From contig CM024753.1 in the NCBI GenBank assembly GCA_014218235.1, positions 174,630,348 to 174,694,347 on the forward strand: a stretch of DNA of 64,000 nucleotides, read 5' to 3'. This document shows, in pieces, positions 10,873 through 20,649 of the stretch. How positions within the stretch are numbered: the first letter of the stretch is position 1; each line of letters starts with the position of its first letter. The notes beneath the pieces were generated by a model. It saw only the letters and a list, made by a program, of their open reading frames with translations, was not told the origin of the DNA and made no database searches. The translations under genes and the position numbers were made by a program. This DNA comes from Colocasia esculenta (taxonomy: Eukaryota > Streptophyta > Magnoliopsida > Alismatales > Araceae).

Positions 10873-13800
10873 ATCTGTCCAAGACATATAATGTTGGTAA
10901 TATGCCTCATATTGAGTCAAATATTGACTATAGGCATCCGTGTTCGCATATATGATAGTGATTGGTGTGTAGCCCGGTATTTCAGGCACTTGATATGAGC
11001 CATATGACTCATATGAGTCATGTGAATGTGAATCGGACTCAGTGGATTGTGCATATGCTCCACCTCCGGTGTAATATGACGCATCCGGGTATTGAGGATA
11101 TCCAAGTAGCCTCCCTGCCCTTGGTAATATCCTTCAGTGGAAGCATAAGATGATGTATCTGACGCTTGCTCCATGGTCTCAAACTCCATCCGTAGCTTTT
11201 CTTGACGCTCCCACTCCTCTTGCATCTTCTTCTTCTTCATTAACCAATTCCGTCTATGCGGAATGAAGTTGGGATTGTATCCCGAATCTTCGGATGCTCC
11301 TTGCCTTGCCCTTGCCCTTGCCCTTGCAATTGAGATGCCACTTTCTTCCCCTTTCGTGCATATTTTTGACTTGAGGTTTGTGCTTCCCTCCCTTCCCTAC
11401 TCCCATGATGTTGATCTTGAGTAGCATGGGTGAAGTCTTCCTCTCCGTGGAATACAATAGGGTCGGGTGGCGGTGCCGGTGGCGGTACACTGCTGACAAC
11501 TAGGACATCTCCTCCATGATCGGATCCCTCACTAGGAGTACTTGTCTTCGATGTCGAGTCATTAGAAGTTTGGTATTGAACATTATCGCTTGGCTCCGTG
11601 TTTCATCATCTATATCTTCCTCGATCGTGTCCAAGTCTGCAATGCTAATGCCATGTTTCGTGCTCCTTCCTCTTGCACCCACTGTCTTCTTTTGGCGTTT
11701 AGGGGCTGGGGGAGTTTCGAACTCCGGAAGCAAAGCACATCATCAAGCTCCCTAAATGAGACATAACATGTTTAAAATGAGAAATAAATAATTTATAAAT
11801 GATGCATGTACATTGTAAATGTCATTTACCTTCACCCATGCACGATCATGCGGCGGGTCGAACTCTTGGTTGAACCGAAGTGCTTGCATTTACCCATGCA
11901 TGTAGTGGATGTTCCTCCTCAAAAACTTCTTCTATATCTATTGTCTCCGATGGAGTTGCTTCAGCTTGTTGTTGCCCCGAGGATCTATATCTCTCTCTAT
12001 CTTGAACTTGCTTGATTAATGGAGGTTTTTAAGCTTCAATCTCATGTTGTAGTGGCAAAATACCAACTTCTCAAGACGTGCAGACTTCAACCGGTTTCTT
12101 TGTTTTGTGTGGATCAAGCCAAATGTGCTCCAGTTTCTCTCACACCCTGTGGCAGACGTTGTTTGGCTTAAAACCCGAATAGCTACATAGGCCAAGTCTT
12201 CATATCCATAAGTTCTTCCATGATCCAACCACCAATCCGCTGTAAATGAAGCATGTATAATGTGTTAGAAAATAGAACCAACTCATTGTACATGCAAATA
12301 AATATGATGAGTAACTTCTAACCTGGACTCAAAATCTGAGCAGCTCGTTGTGCCGTGCTAGTACCAAAGTGGTAGAGTTGAAGTCTATAATCATGCATTT
12401 GTTTGCATGCTATGATTGCCCTATCCTCATTGTCTAGCATCCGTTTGATTACATTTTTGGCCCCAATCAACACTTCGGAGGAATTGTCATAGTTCTCCCT
12501 CCTCCCATCAGTCCTATACATGTATTGGGGTTGAAGAAATGCCCTACATGTAGAAGATAAATGTTAAAACATGAGTTGCAAATAATATGTAATCACAATT
12601 CACAATAGTTAAAGTGTTATGCTTACCTGCAGCATGAAGATCATGATGCAATGTGTGCTCCCATCGCCGATCTACCGATTTCCCACCACTTGGCATACGT
12701 TGTTTTGTTGTTCATTTGGATAAGCTCCTTGCTCGATCCATAGCCTCGTACAAGTAACCCATCTCGGATCTCCTCTCCCCATCTACCGCCCTTAACACTC
12801 GAACAAGCGGTTCTACTACATTCAACACATTTTGGACCCCTTCCAAAATGGCTTTGATTGGATAATGTCGGTCACCTTCTTTCCATTCTCCCTCACCCGT
12901 GTAGGAGCATGTCGGGACATATAGTTTTCCCACTCTTCCGATGCTACCATCCTAATAAGGTTGCTACGTTGCCCATTTATGCTATCCAATGCAATATATT
13001 GGGATGCAAACCTTGTAGGTGCTGGCCGAAGCAACTCCCGTCCATGTGTATGCGTCCTCATGATGTCCAATATGTTGTGTGGTTGTAGATGAAAGTGGTT
13101 ACGAACCTTGCATTGTTGACCACATTTTCCACCATTGGATCTTCACAAATGTCTTCTAGCATTAAGTCAATGCAGTGCGCGGAGCAAGGAACCCATATAA
13201 GTGTTCCCTTTTCTCCATTAGTTTTTGGCCCGCCAACTTGAAAGCCGCTGCATTGTCGGTTACCACTTGGACAATTCTTTTCTCTCCAATCTCCTGCACC
13301 ATCTCATCCATCAACTGAAATAGGTAGTCCGCATTCTTCACCTTGCCAGAAGCGTCTACCGACTTCCAAAAAACAGTCCCTGCTTTGCAGTAGATTAAGA
13401 AGTTTATCATACTTCTTCGTGTAATGCCTGCACAATTCCATATGAAAAATTAAAACCTATGTCTTATTAATGAATAAGTGAATAACAGTTAACTAGCCAA
13501 ACACTTGTACATACCTGTCCATCCATCGCACATTAACGTGCAACCATATTCATCCCCTATTCGTTCAAATGTGGAAACATATGCCTTCATATCTTCAACT
13601 TCCATATCCAAGTATTTGTTGTAGATTTCATATGAAGTAGGGCCTTCCACCCCTTTGCCCACTTCACCATAGTCTCTATCATGGACTCATAATATGGTCC
13701 TTTTGCTGCATTAGCCGGTATGCTGTTGAAGAAGAACCATCTTGACGTCGCTCTCCCTATCTTCTCCTTGCATATTTTCAAATTCTTGAATGCTGCAAAA

Positions 13801-14516
13801 ATGGATGGTTGCTTCTCCCTTCGCCTGGTGAGAAATGGGTCTATTGGTCCCACTCTAGGATCTCCGTCTCTAGGGATATCCACTGGAACCTCAGGTATAT
13901 TTGAACTCATTCCAGCACTTGAACTCCCTTGTCCGCTACCCCCATGGCCACTACCTTGACCTACGTGACGACCGGTACGTCGGAGATAGTCCTCTTCCGC
14001 ATTAGACCTTCGACTTGCTTCCGATGCCCGACGAAATTGTTCTATAATATGAGATAGAAATAGAATGAGGGTCGGAGGGTGCTTAAAGCCTTAAACTAAA
14101 ATAAATGTTTCAAAAGTAAGTTAACTAATTACTAACCTTCTTCATCTTGATCAAGATCAAAGAATTGTCTCCCTCTTGGTAAATCTACGGACCTTCGAGG
14201 AGGGGCAGATAAATCTTCCCGGATTTGTTGCCGTCTTCTACTAGTGTTTGCTTTGGATGTCTCTTTCTCCTTCATATATTGGCAAAATTGCATTCGAACT
14301 TCAGCAGGAACTCTCGAGCATGGTGCCACCTCACCTTTAATTCCCGCTAGATGTTGTTTCAAACGAAATATGCCGCCCGATAAGACCCGGTCACAATATT
14401 ACATTGGACCTTCCTTCGAGCCATGTCCACAACGATACCATGAGCCCAAGCGGGATCGGTGCTAGGAGGGTTGCTTGAAGATGGGGAGCCGGAGCAGCAC
14501 CACCTTCGGCGGCCAT
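10873..14516 (-). pseudogene. hAT transposase, six exons, with frameshifts
   Basis: A transposase that would cut and rejoin element ends in the nucleus. Proposed exons: 14,137-14,516; 13,515-14,041; 12,627-13,427; 12,323-12,543; 11,830-12,239; 10,873-11,751. All introns are 78-95 bp (for example 14,042-14,136 and 13,428-13,514) with GT-AG ends. Order of domains: BED zinc finger (VQCN, then RLKQHLAG and a VAPC Cys), 'RWFFFNSIPANAA' segment, 'LMCDGWTG' with the first catalytic Asp, 'VVTDNAAAFKLAG' with the second, 'PCSAHCIDLMLED', and a hATC dimerisation region 'SATGCERNWSTF' (about 12,120-12,160). The acidic, low-complexity C-terminus ends at a TAG at 10,873. Single-base losses break the frame in the BED finger (~14,390) and before the CSAHC motif (~13,210), so it cannot be expressed as read. 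Confidence 0.8.
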
Positions 14517-14800
14517 CACTTACAACACAAAAAAAGAAGTTAATAATAATAAAACAGAAAATAAATAATTTTTTTTTGCGGATGAGAGAGAGGGAGATGA
14601 ATCGCAGCCAAGAGTTCGGGCCAAGAGTGTGTGTGAGAGAGCCCGAATAGTCGAACAAGAATCCCAAGAGTGTGAAAGATGAGATCGCCTCCCAAATAGT
14701 GCAAAATAGTGCCCGAGAGAGAGAGAGAATGCCCAAATATTGAGAGGAGGGGAGGAGAACTCAAAACTTGAGTTTAGAACATATTGGGGGCCTTTGGGGG

Positions 14801-14810
14801 GTTTATATAG
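14801..14810 (-). promoter_or_regulatory. Probable TATA box of the hAT transposase gene
   Basis: The minus strand reads CTATATAAAC about 290 bp upstream of the proposed start codon at 14,514-14,516 and just inside the GC-rich terminal region. Confidence 0.5.
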
Positions 14811-16173
14811 ACCCCCAAGGCCTCCAAAGGCTCCAAAGAGCCGTTTCTGGCCGTTGGGAAAGTCCCCACGGCTAGAAAACGGCTAGTTCTGAACTAGCCG
14901 TTGGGCCGCGGATCGCCCCGGTCCGGGCCGATCCGCGGCGGACCGGCCCGGCTCGGCGATCCCGCCGAGCCCAGCCGAGCCCGACCGATCCGAGCGCAGG
15001 GGACCGGACAGTTACCCCGGCTCGGATCGGAGGGGCCAAAACCGAGCCAACTCGGGCGTTCCGATCCGAGTTGGCCGAGTTTTGATTCCCTGGTATGGAC
15101 AGGGATTTGATTTCTTTTGCCTCCATTCATGGTAAGCTTCTACTTTAGAATGGATCCTCAAAGACGGCATCTTTCATTCCTTTCCGGCTTTATTCCTATC
15201 TGGGTGATTAGATTTTGTTTTTGATGATTGGCCGAGGAACTCATGTTCTGGGGCATGGTATAGTTTCAGGTGTTGAGTGGAGGAAGGGCACAGTACCTTT
15301 ATGGTGCCCGGCCTATAGGCACCTCCTCATATGCCAAATGACGATGTATGGGCCGAGCCAAATGGGTTGCAATTTGCCACTTGGTTTTTCCGGCCATTGC
15401 TTCTCTGCATTTGACAATGACAAGATCCCCTTGTTTGAAGGCTCTAGGTCTTGCTAATTTGTCAAATGCGCGAGCCATTCTAGCTTGATATACTTGGAGA
15501 GACTTATATGCTTCAAGGCGCCTTCCTTCTAGATTGGAAAGCCCTTCAAGTCTTCTTTCCATTTGATCTTGCTCTTGACTTTGAAATTCATTTGGATTGC
15601 CACCTGATAGGATGTCATTTCAATTTCTATAGGAATCATTGCTTCAGCTCCATATACCAAGGAGAAAGGCGAACATCCGGTGGGGTTTTATACACAATTC
15701 GATAAGCCCATAAGACTTCATGAACTTTTTCTTCCCATTCCCGTTTTTTGATTGCCGACTATCTTGGCAAGCAACTTGCAAAGGGTTTTGTTGAAGGCTT
15801 CTGCCAACCCATTAGCTTGTGGATTGTATACTAAAGATGTTCTCCATTCAATATGAAATTTAGCTGCTAACGCAGATATTGTTTTATTACGGATTGTGAC
15901 CCATTATCGGATATGATTTTGTGAGGAGTTTCAAATATGTATATTATGTTTTGCTTGACAAATTTGGCGACCAATTCTCCGGTTACCTCCCTCAATGGGA
16001 TAGCCTCAGCCCACCGAGAGAAATAATCTATAGCAGCCAATATGAATTTATGGCCTTGAGATGAGGGTGGGAATGGTCCCACAATACCATCCCCATTCAG
16101 CAAAGGGCCAGGTTGGTGCTGTGGGATGTAATATATTGGTGATTTCCTCGGTACAGGGCCAAATGCTTGACAT

Positions 16174-17479
16174 CATGGTTTGTCATGGCGGGGCGAATCG
16201 GCCCGATTCCCCCGAATCGGAGCGGATCAGGGGCGGGCCGAGTTGTGATCCGCATGGATCCGCCGCCTGGCCGCAAATCGAGTGGATCCGATGCGATCTG
16301 ATCTGATTCGCAGATCCGCCACGATCCGATCCCTGATTCGCCCCGATTCCTCTGATGGCAAGGTTGTCACTTGTCAGGAGTCAGGGCTCAGGATCCTCTT
16401 CGGCAGGTTGTCAGGATCCCCTTATTTACTTGATATACATTTAGTAAATTTTTGTTGTTTCATTTACTTAAGATATTACATGTAAATAAGGAAGTACCCC
16501 CCATTTGAATCCAATAAAAATATCAAAAAAATCATATCTCTTACCAATAAAAAGTCAACTCTCCCACCGAAGAAGAAAATAGCGATTTCGATGATTTTAG
16601 CGAAATGCTAACTTTTTAATCTCTCATAATTTGGTCTATCTAAAAATTTGATAATTTAAATAAACCATATGGAACACTAAAAATTCAAAGTCCGGTAAAA
16701 AAAGTCAAACGTGCATGTGACTTATCCAAGGGAGCCGCTCTCCTACTGACAGCACTTAGTCTGATCGGGGCATCTTAGGATTTGGTCAAACTTAAGCTAT
16801 CATCACCTAAACTCATGAAATTTTTCACTTTCTAATTGAAAAGAAACTAGAAAGTGACAATTCTCATGAGTTTGAGTGATGATAGTTTAAGTTTGACCAA
16901 ATCTTAAGATGTCTCAAACAGACTAAGTACTGTCAGTAGGAGAGCGGCTCCCTTGGAGAAGTTACATGCACATTGACTTTTTTTACGGACTTTGATTTTA
17001 GTGTTCCATATGGTTTATTTGAATTATCAAATTTTTAGATAGACCAAATTATGAGAGATTAAAAAGTTAACATTTCGTTAAAATCATCGAAATCGAGATT
17101 TTCTTCTTCGGTGGGAGAGTTGACTTTTTATTGATAAGAGATATGATTTTTTTGATATTTTTATTGGATTCAATGAGGGGTACTTCCTTATTTACATGTA
17201 ATATCTTAAGTAAATGAAACAATAAATTATAACATTTACTTAAATGATATTCAGGTACATAAGGGGATCCTGACAACCCTGCCTGAAGAGGATCCTGACA
17301 ACCCTGCCTGAAGAGGATCCTGAGCCCTGACTCCTGACAACCCTGCCTGACACACATACATAAATATAATATATATAATAATCATATGCGAATCGACCCG
17401 ATTCGCCACGATTCAGGGCGAATCGGATCGCATCAGGGCGAATCCGATTCGCCCCGAATCGGCGCACCAGCAAACCATG
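16174..17479. mobile_element. Non-autonomous hAT-type element with perfect 8-bp TSD
   Basis: Termini CATGGTTTG and CAAACCATG are inverted repeats, and CTTGACAT flanks both sides (16,166-16,173 and 17,480-17,487). An 8-bp duplication and CA...TG ends fit hAT. The terminal ~150 bp are dense in CGAATCGG/CCGATTCG. It carries no transposase. The original AT-rich core survives only near 17,350-17,385; the rest is a large palindrome that appears to be a later insertion. It disrupts the Tat integrase, so it arrived after the Tat element. Confidence 0.9.
16360..17345. repeat. Long palindrome (foldback) inside the hAT-type element
   Basis: Left arm 16,364-16,838 and right arm about 16,851-17,340 are reverse complements with scattered mismatches, separated by a loop of about a dozen bases near 16,845. 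The arm ends carry a ~31-bp sub-repeat ('caggatcctcttcaggcagg-gttgt'), two copies on the left and three on the right. No coding potential. I cannot define a target duplication for it. Confidence 0.88.
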
Positions 17480-17899
17480 CTTGACATTGATGACATGTAC
17501 GGGCATATTGAATGTAGTTCCAGTAGAAGCCTTTTAGCTTGATATTGACTTTCATTTTCTTCTCCTGCCTGATGTGCTCCACACAGTCCGGAGTGAACTT
17601 CTTTCATGATGGTTTTGACTTCTTTGAAAGATAGGCATTTGAGGAGGACTGGCTCTTTCTTTTCATGGACCAGCCTATATAGTTGTTCTGCTATTAACTG
17701 ATATGAGGTGGCCCTGCGTAAGAGCTGAATTTTTTGTGCTTGATCAGGTGGCAACCAACCTTTCTTGATTTTTACGAGCGGCTTGCGCCAATCTTCAGAT
17801 TCATTTGTTGCATCTAGCTCTGTATATATACTTCCTCAACTATGATATTAGACTCAGTGTCAGGATACTGGGCATGAGTCTTCTGTGACGGACACTTAT

Positions 17900-18465
17900 G
17901 TCCAATCCCCTTCGAGAGGCAATTTTATGGTAGAAGCCAGTTTGGCTAGAGCATCAGCCTAAGAATTTTCACTTCTCAGCACATGTGATATGTTGAAGAA
18001 TTGAATTTTTCTTTGAGCTTCATGACTGTGGTATAGTATGGAAGCAGTTGTGGTTTTCGGACTTTATACTGGCCCAATACCTGTCGAATGACCAGTTGCG
18101 AGTCACCATAAACTTGTATACTTTTGACCCCTATTTCGAGAGCCAGCCGGAGCCCAATAATTAGAGCTTCATATTCAACTTCATTATTTGTGAGCGGCTT
18201 CGTGAGAACACAAGAGTTTTATAATATTCCTTCTTGAGAGGTGACCAGGACAACCTGCTCCAGTAGAGGGGCTAGTAGAGCCATCCGTATAGTGGAGAGT
18301 TCGAGAAGCTCTATCAAAATATAATTCCCAAGAGGGTAGCTCAATTGTGGCAACCTCTTCGAGAATTGAATTTTCACTTGCAGGAGAAAGAGATTCTTCT
18401 TCTGGGAGGTTTATAGATAAAGGGGAATCTTCTGGCACTGGATGTGCGGCCAAAAATTCGGCCAA
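17900..18465 (-). pseudogene. Second RNase H (aRH) of the Tat element
   Basis: Tat elements carry an extra RNase H of a different family between the normal RNase H and the integrase. Here the minus strand reads 'WELYFDRASR' (about 18,300-18,328). Later, in another frame, comes 'YEALIIGLRLALEIGV' followed by 'VYGDSQLVIRQVLGQYKVRK' (about 18,050-18,190), the signature seen also in the copy at 62,300-62,720. A Ser/Thr-rich insertion follows the first motif. The domain is out of frame in several places and not functional as read. Confidence 0.75.
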
Positions 18466-19130
18466 GCCTTGCCCTTTGATTGCCCTGTGATATCAAACTC
18501 CATGAGGAGCAGAGCCCATTTCGCGAGTCTTCCTGACAATATGGGTTGCCTTAGCAGATATTTGATTGGATCATACTTGGAGATGAGTTTAATTTCATGA
18601 GCCAGAAGATAATGCCTCAATTTCTTTACGGCAAATATCAGTGCTAGGCACACTTTTTCCATTGGAGTATATCGGAGTTTTGGACCAATTAGCTTTCTGC
18701 TAAGATAATATAAAGCTTGCTCTTTATCTTCTTCATTTGTTTGTGCCAATAGAGCTCTCAGAGAAGCATCCATAGCTGAAATATAGAGTAAAAGGCTTCC
18801 CAGCAACTGGTGCCCCCAGGACTGGCGGAGTGAGAAGGTATTCTTTGATTTGTTCAAAGCATCCTGACATTCTTGGTCCCAGATGAAGGGAGCATTCTTC
18901 TTCATTAGTTTGCCGAACGGCATGCATCTTCCTGAAAGATTTGAGATAAAATGTCCAATATAGGCTAGTTTCCCTTGAAATGACCTTAGATCGGTCAGAT
19001 TTTGAGGAGGTGGCGATTGCTAGATCGCCTTGATTCTGTCGGGGTCTATTTCCATTCCCGATATTTGACGACGAATGTTTTTTCAATCGTCGAACACTTT
19101 GATCTTACCCTGGAGAGTAAACTTGCATGC
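18411..19130 (-). pseudogene. Tat RT C-terminal remnant and first RNase H
   Basis: The readable order on the minus strand is 'MEIDPDRIKAI' (end of the RT connection), 'LRSFQGKLAYIGHFI', 'PFIWDQECQDAL', then RNase H with 'LLYISAMDASLRALLAQ', 'ALYYLSRKL' and 'YTPMEKVCLALIFAVKKLRHYLLAH'. All RT active-site blocks expected upstream (the cIDYR block, the 'VMPFGL-NAP' block and the YVDD box) are absent. Only ~230 bp separates this from the protease. An internal deletion removed the polymerase core, so this copy would need another element's RT. Confidence 0.8.
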
Positions 19131-19363
19131 ACTGAGAGATAGAGGAATACTCCCTTATGAGGTCAGCTTCATAGTTGACACTCCGCCGCTCTGGGCGAGT
19201 ATTTTGCTTTGAGAATTCTTTGCAGGTGATTTGGCAAAACATTTGTTTACCACAAAAAGCTTGCCAGTCTTACTGTCTTCATCTGAACATTTAATTGTTT
19301 ACCCTTCCCTTTAGACTGGGCAAGAGGTTGAGGAATTGGCCCTCTAATATAAAAGGGCATCAG

Positions 19364-20352
19364 TCAAATGGCATTCATCTTCCCGAAACGGGGCTTGATC
19401 GGCAAAGACTGTATACTACTTCCCTTCTTTTGCATATTTGATGCATTGATGAGAGTTGACGGGATGACCCCATTTTCATGCAGCCAGGGTCTCCCGAGTA
19501 ATATTCTGTATATTGTATCAGCATCAATAATGTAGAAGGCTACCTTGGTGGTGAAGCTTCCCAGTGATTCGTACATCTTTTGCCTGTTGCATATGAGGCA
19601 TGAGATGTAGAGATTCAATGGCTTTATAGGGCATTATATTGGTAGATGCCCCCGGATCGACCAGGATCCGATTTAATTGAATATTGTTGACTTGTCCCTT
19701 CATATATAAGGGACGATTGAGATATGGAGAGGATAGCAACATGTGCTTATCTTGTGAAAGTGACATTTGCTGCCAGTGTTTCATATATTTGAGCTTGGAA
19801 ATCAGCCATATGAGCTTCATATATTTTTTATTCTTGGAGTACTTTGACAAGAGTTTCTCTCAGGTCTTGGCTCCAAACAATTACCTCCCACAGTATTGTT
19901 GACGGGGAGTGATTTGAGTTGCCGAAAGATTTTGTCATCAGCCTTGATGCGTATCTGATCCGATGAGGGAGATCCCTTTATCGAGGACTCAGATGGCTTC
20001 TTTGGCTTGACAGATTTCTTTTGAGAGAGAGGAATCAACATCCTTCCATTTGAAAAGAGAGGAGCGTTGTCCGGCTCATTTGATGAGGCATGGGACTTTG
20101 GCTCTTTTGTTTTGTATGAGGAGACATATTGGAAACTCTTCTTTCATCTGAAGGGTTGAAGACATAAGAATCCGCCCGTATTTCGGCTTCAGGCAGAGGC
20201 TTTGACTCCTCGCCGTGAATGAGAATGACTTTGCTTGATTTTGTGATATCGGGCTTCTTGAAAATAGTAGATGCAACTTTTTGCTCTTTACCATGCCCTT
20301 TCTTGCGACGGCGATTTGAATATTTTGCTGGCCGACGCTGATATGTCAGCAT
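19364..20352 (-). pseudogene. Tat protease and upstream linker
   Basis: An aspartic protease that would cut the Gag-Pol polyprotein. The active-site segment is 'ILVDPGASTNIMPYKAI' (about 19,620-19,675), followed by 'FYIIDADTIYRILLGRPWLHENG' (about 19,470-19,540), the usual second conserved block with an LLGRPWL motif. The two are in different frames. The upstream part (19,817-20,352) is basic and Ser/Pro-rich with no domain. A canonical donor-like AAG|GTAAGT lies near 20,362 on the minus strand. Splicing in this region is known in Ogre elements, but I cannot show it here. Confidence 0.75.
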
Positions 20353-20544
20353 TGTTGACTTACCTTCAGCCTGTTTGGTATTATCACTTGGAGAGATTAT
20401 AGCTTCTTTGGTTGAGGTTTTGACACCATATTGTAAATTGGTGAGTTAAATATGTAATTTGATTCTTCAATTTTGATTGATTTTTTTAAATTGATATTTG
20501 AGGTACCTCAGCAGCAGCATCACGCTACATTTGTTCTTTTTCGT

Positions 20545-20632
20545 TTTCATTCTTCTTTTATTATTATTATTATCTATTCTTTTTTTTTTTTTGTTTTTAT
20601 AATATATATCTATATATATATATATTTCATTT
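20545..20632. repeat. TAT / T / TA low-complexity tract
   Basis: A (TTA)n run, then a T12 run, then (TA)n, inside the gag-protease linker of the Tat element. Confidence 0.9.
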
Positions 20633-20649
20633 CATACCTGAGGAGTTTA

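Larger units (their letters stand above)
10597..15092 (-). mobile_element. hAT-superfamily DNA transposon, near complete (4.5 kb)
   Basis: The termini are imperfect inverted repeats (left CAAGGTTCAAAATCTCGG, right complement CAGGGAATCAAAACTCGG). Flanks GTATGATG (10,589-10,596) and GTATGGAC (15,093-15,100) look like a decayed 8-bp target duplication. Both ends carry ~150 bp of dense GATCGG/CCGATC motifs, a subterminal arrangement common in hAT elements where transposase binds. The interior encodes a BED-finger, DUF659 and hAT-dimerisation transposase on the minus strand with recognisable introns. It is inserted in the 3' region of the Tat element, between the integrase end and the ~50-bp repeats. 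Confidence 0.85.
15240..17754 (-). pseudogene. Tat integrase, split by a small hAT-type element
   Basis: Integrase inserts the cDNA of the element into chromosomes. The N-terminal zinc-binding part is readable near 17,560-17,600 ('EVHSGLCGAHQAG'). The catalytic core resumes at 16,103-15,867 with 'AIDYFSRWAEAIPL' (first Asp) and 'IISDNGS' (second Asp). The 'NPQANGLAEAFNKTLCKLLAK' region (Glu) follows near 15,740-15,830, and a C-terminal 'SGKLQP-W-GPY' segment at about 15,340. A 1.3-kb element (16,174-17,479) interrupts it between the zinc part and the core, and further frameshifts follow. The layout matches the better preserved copy at 62,730-63,993. Confidence 0.85.
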
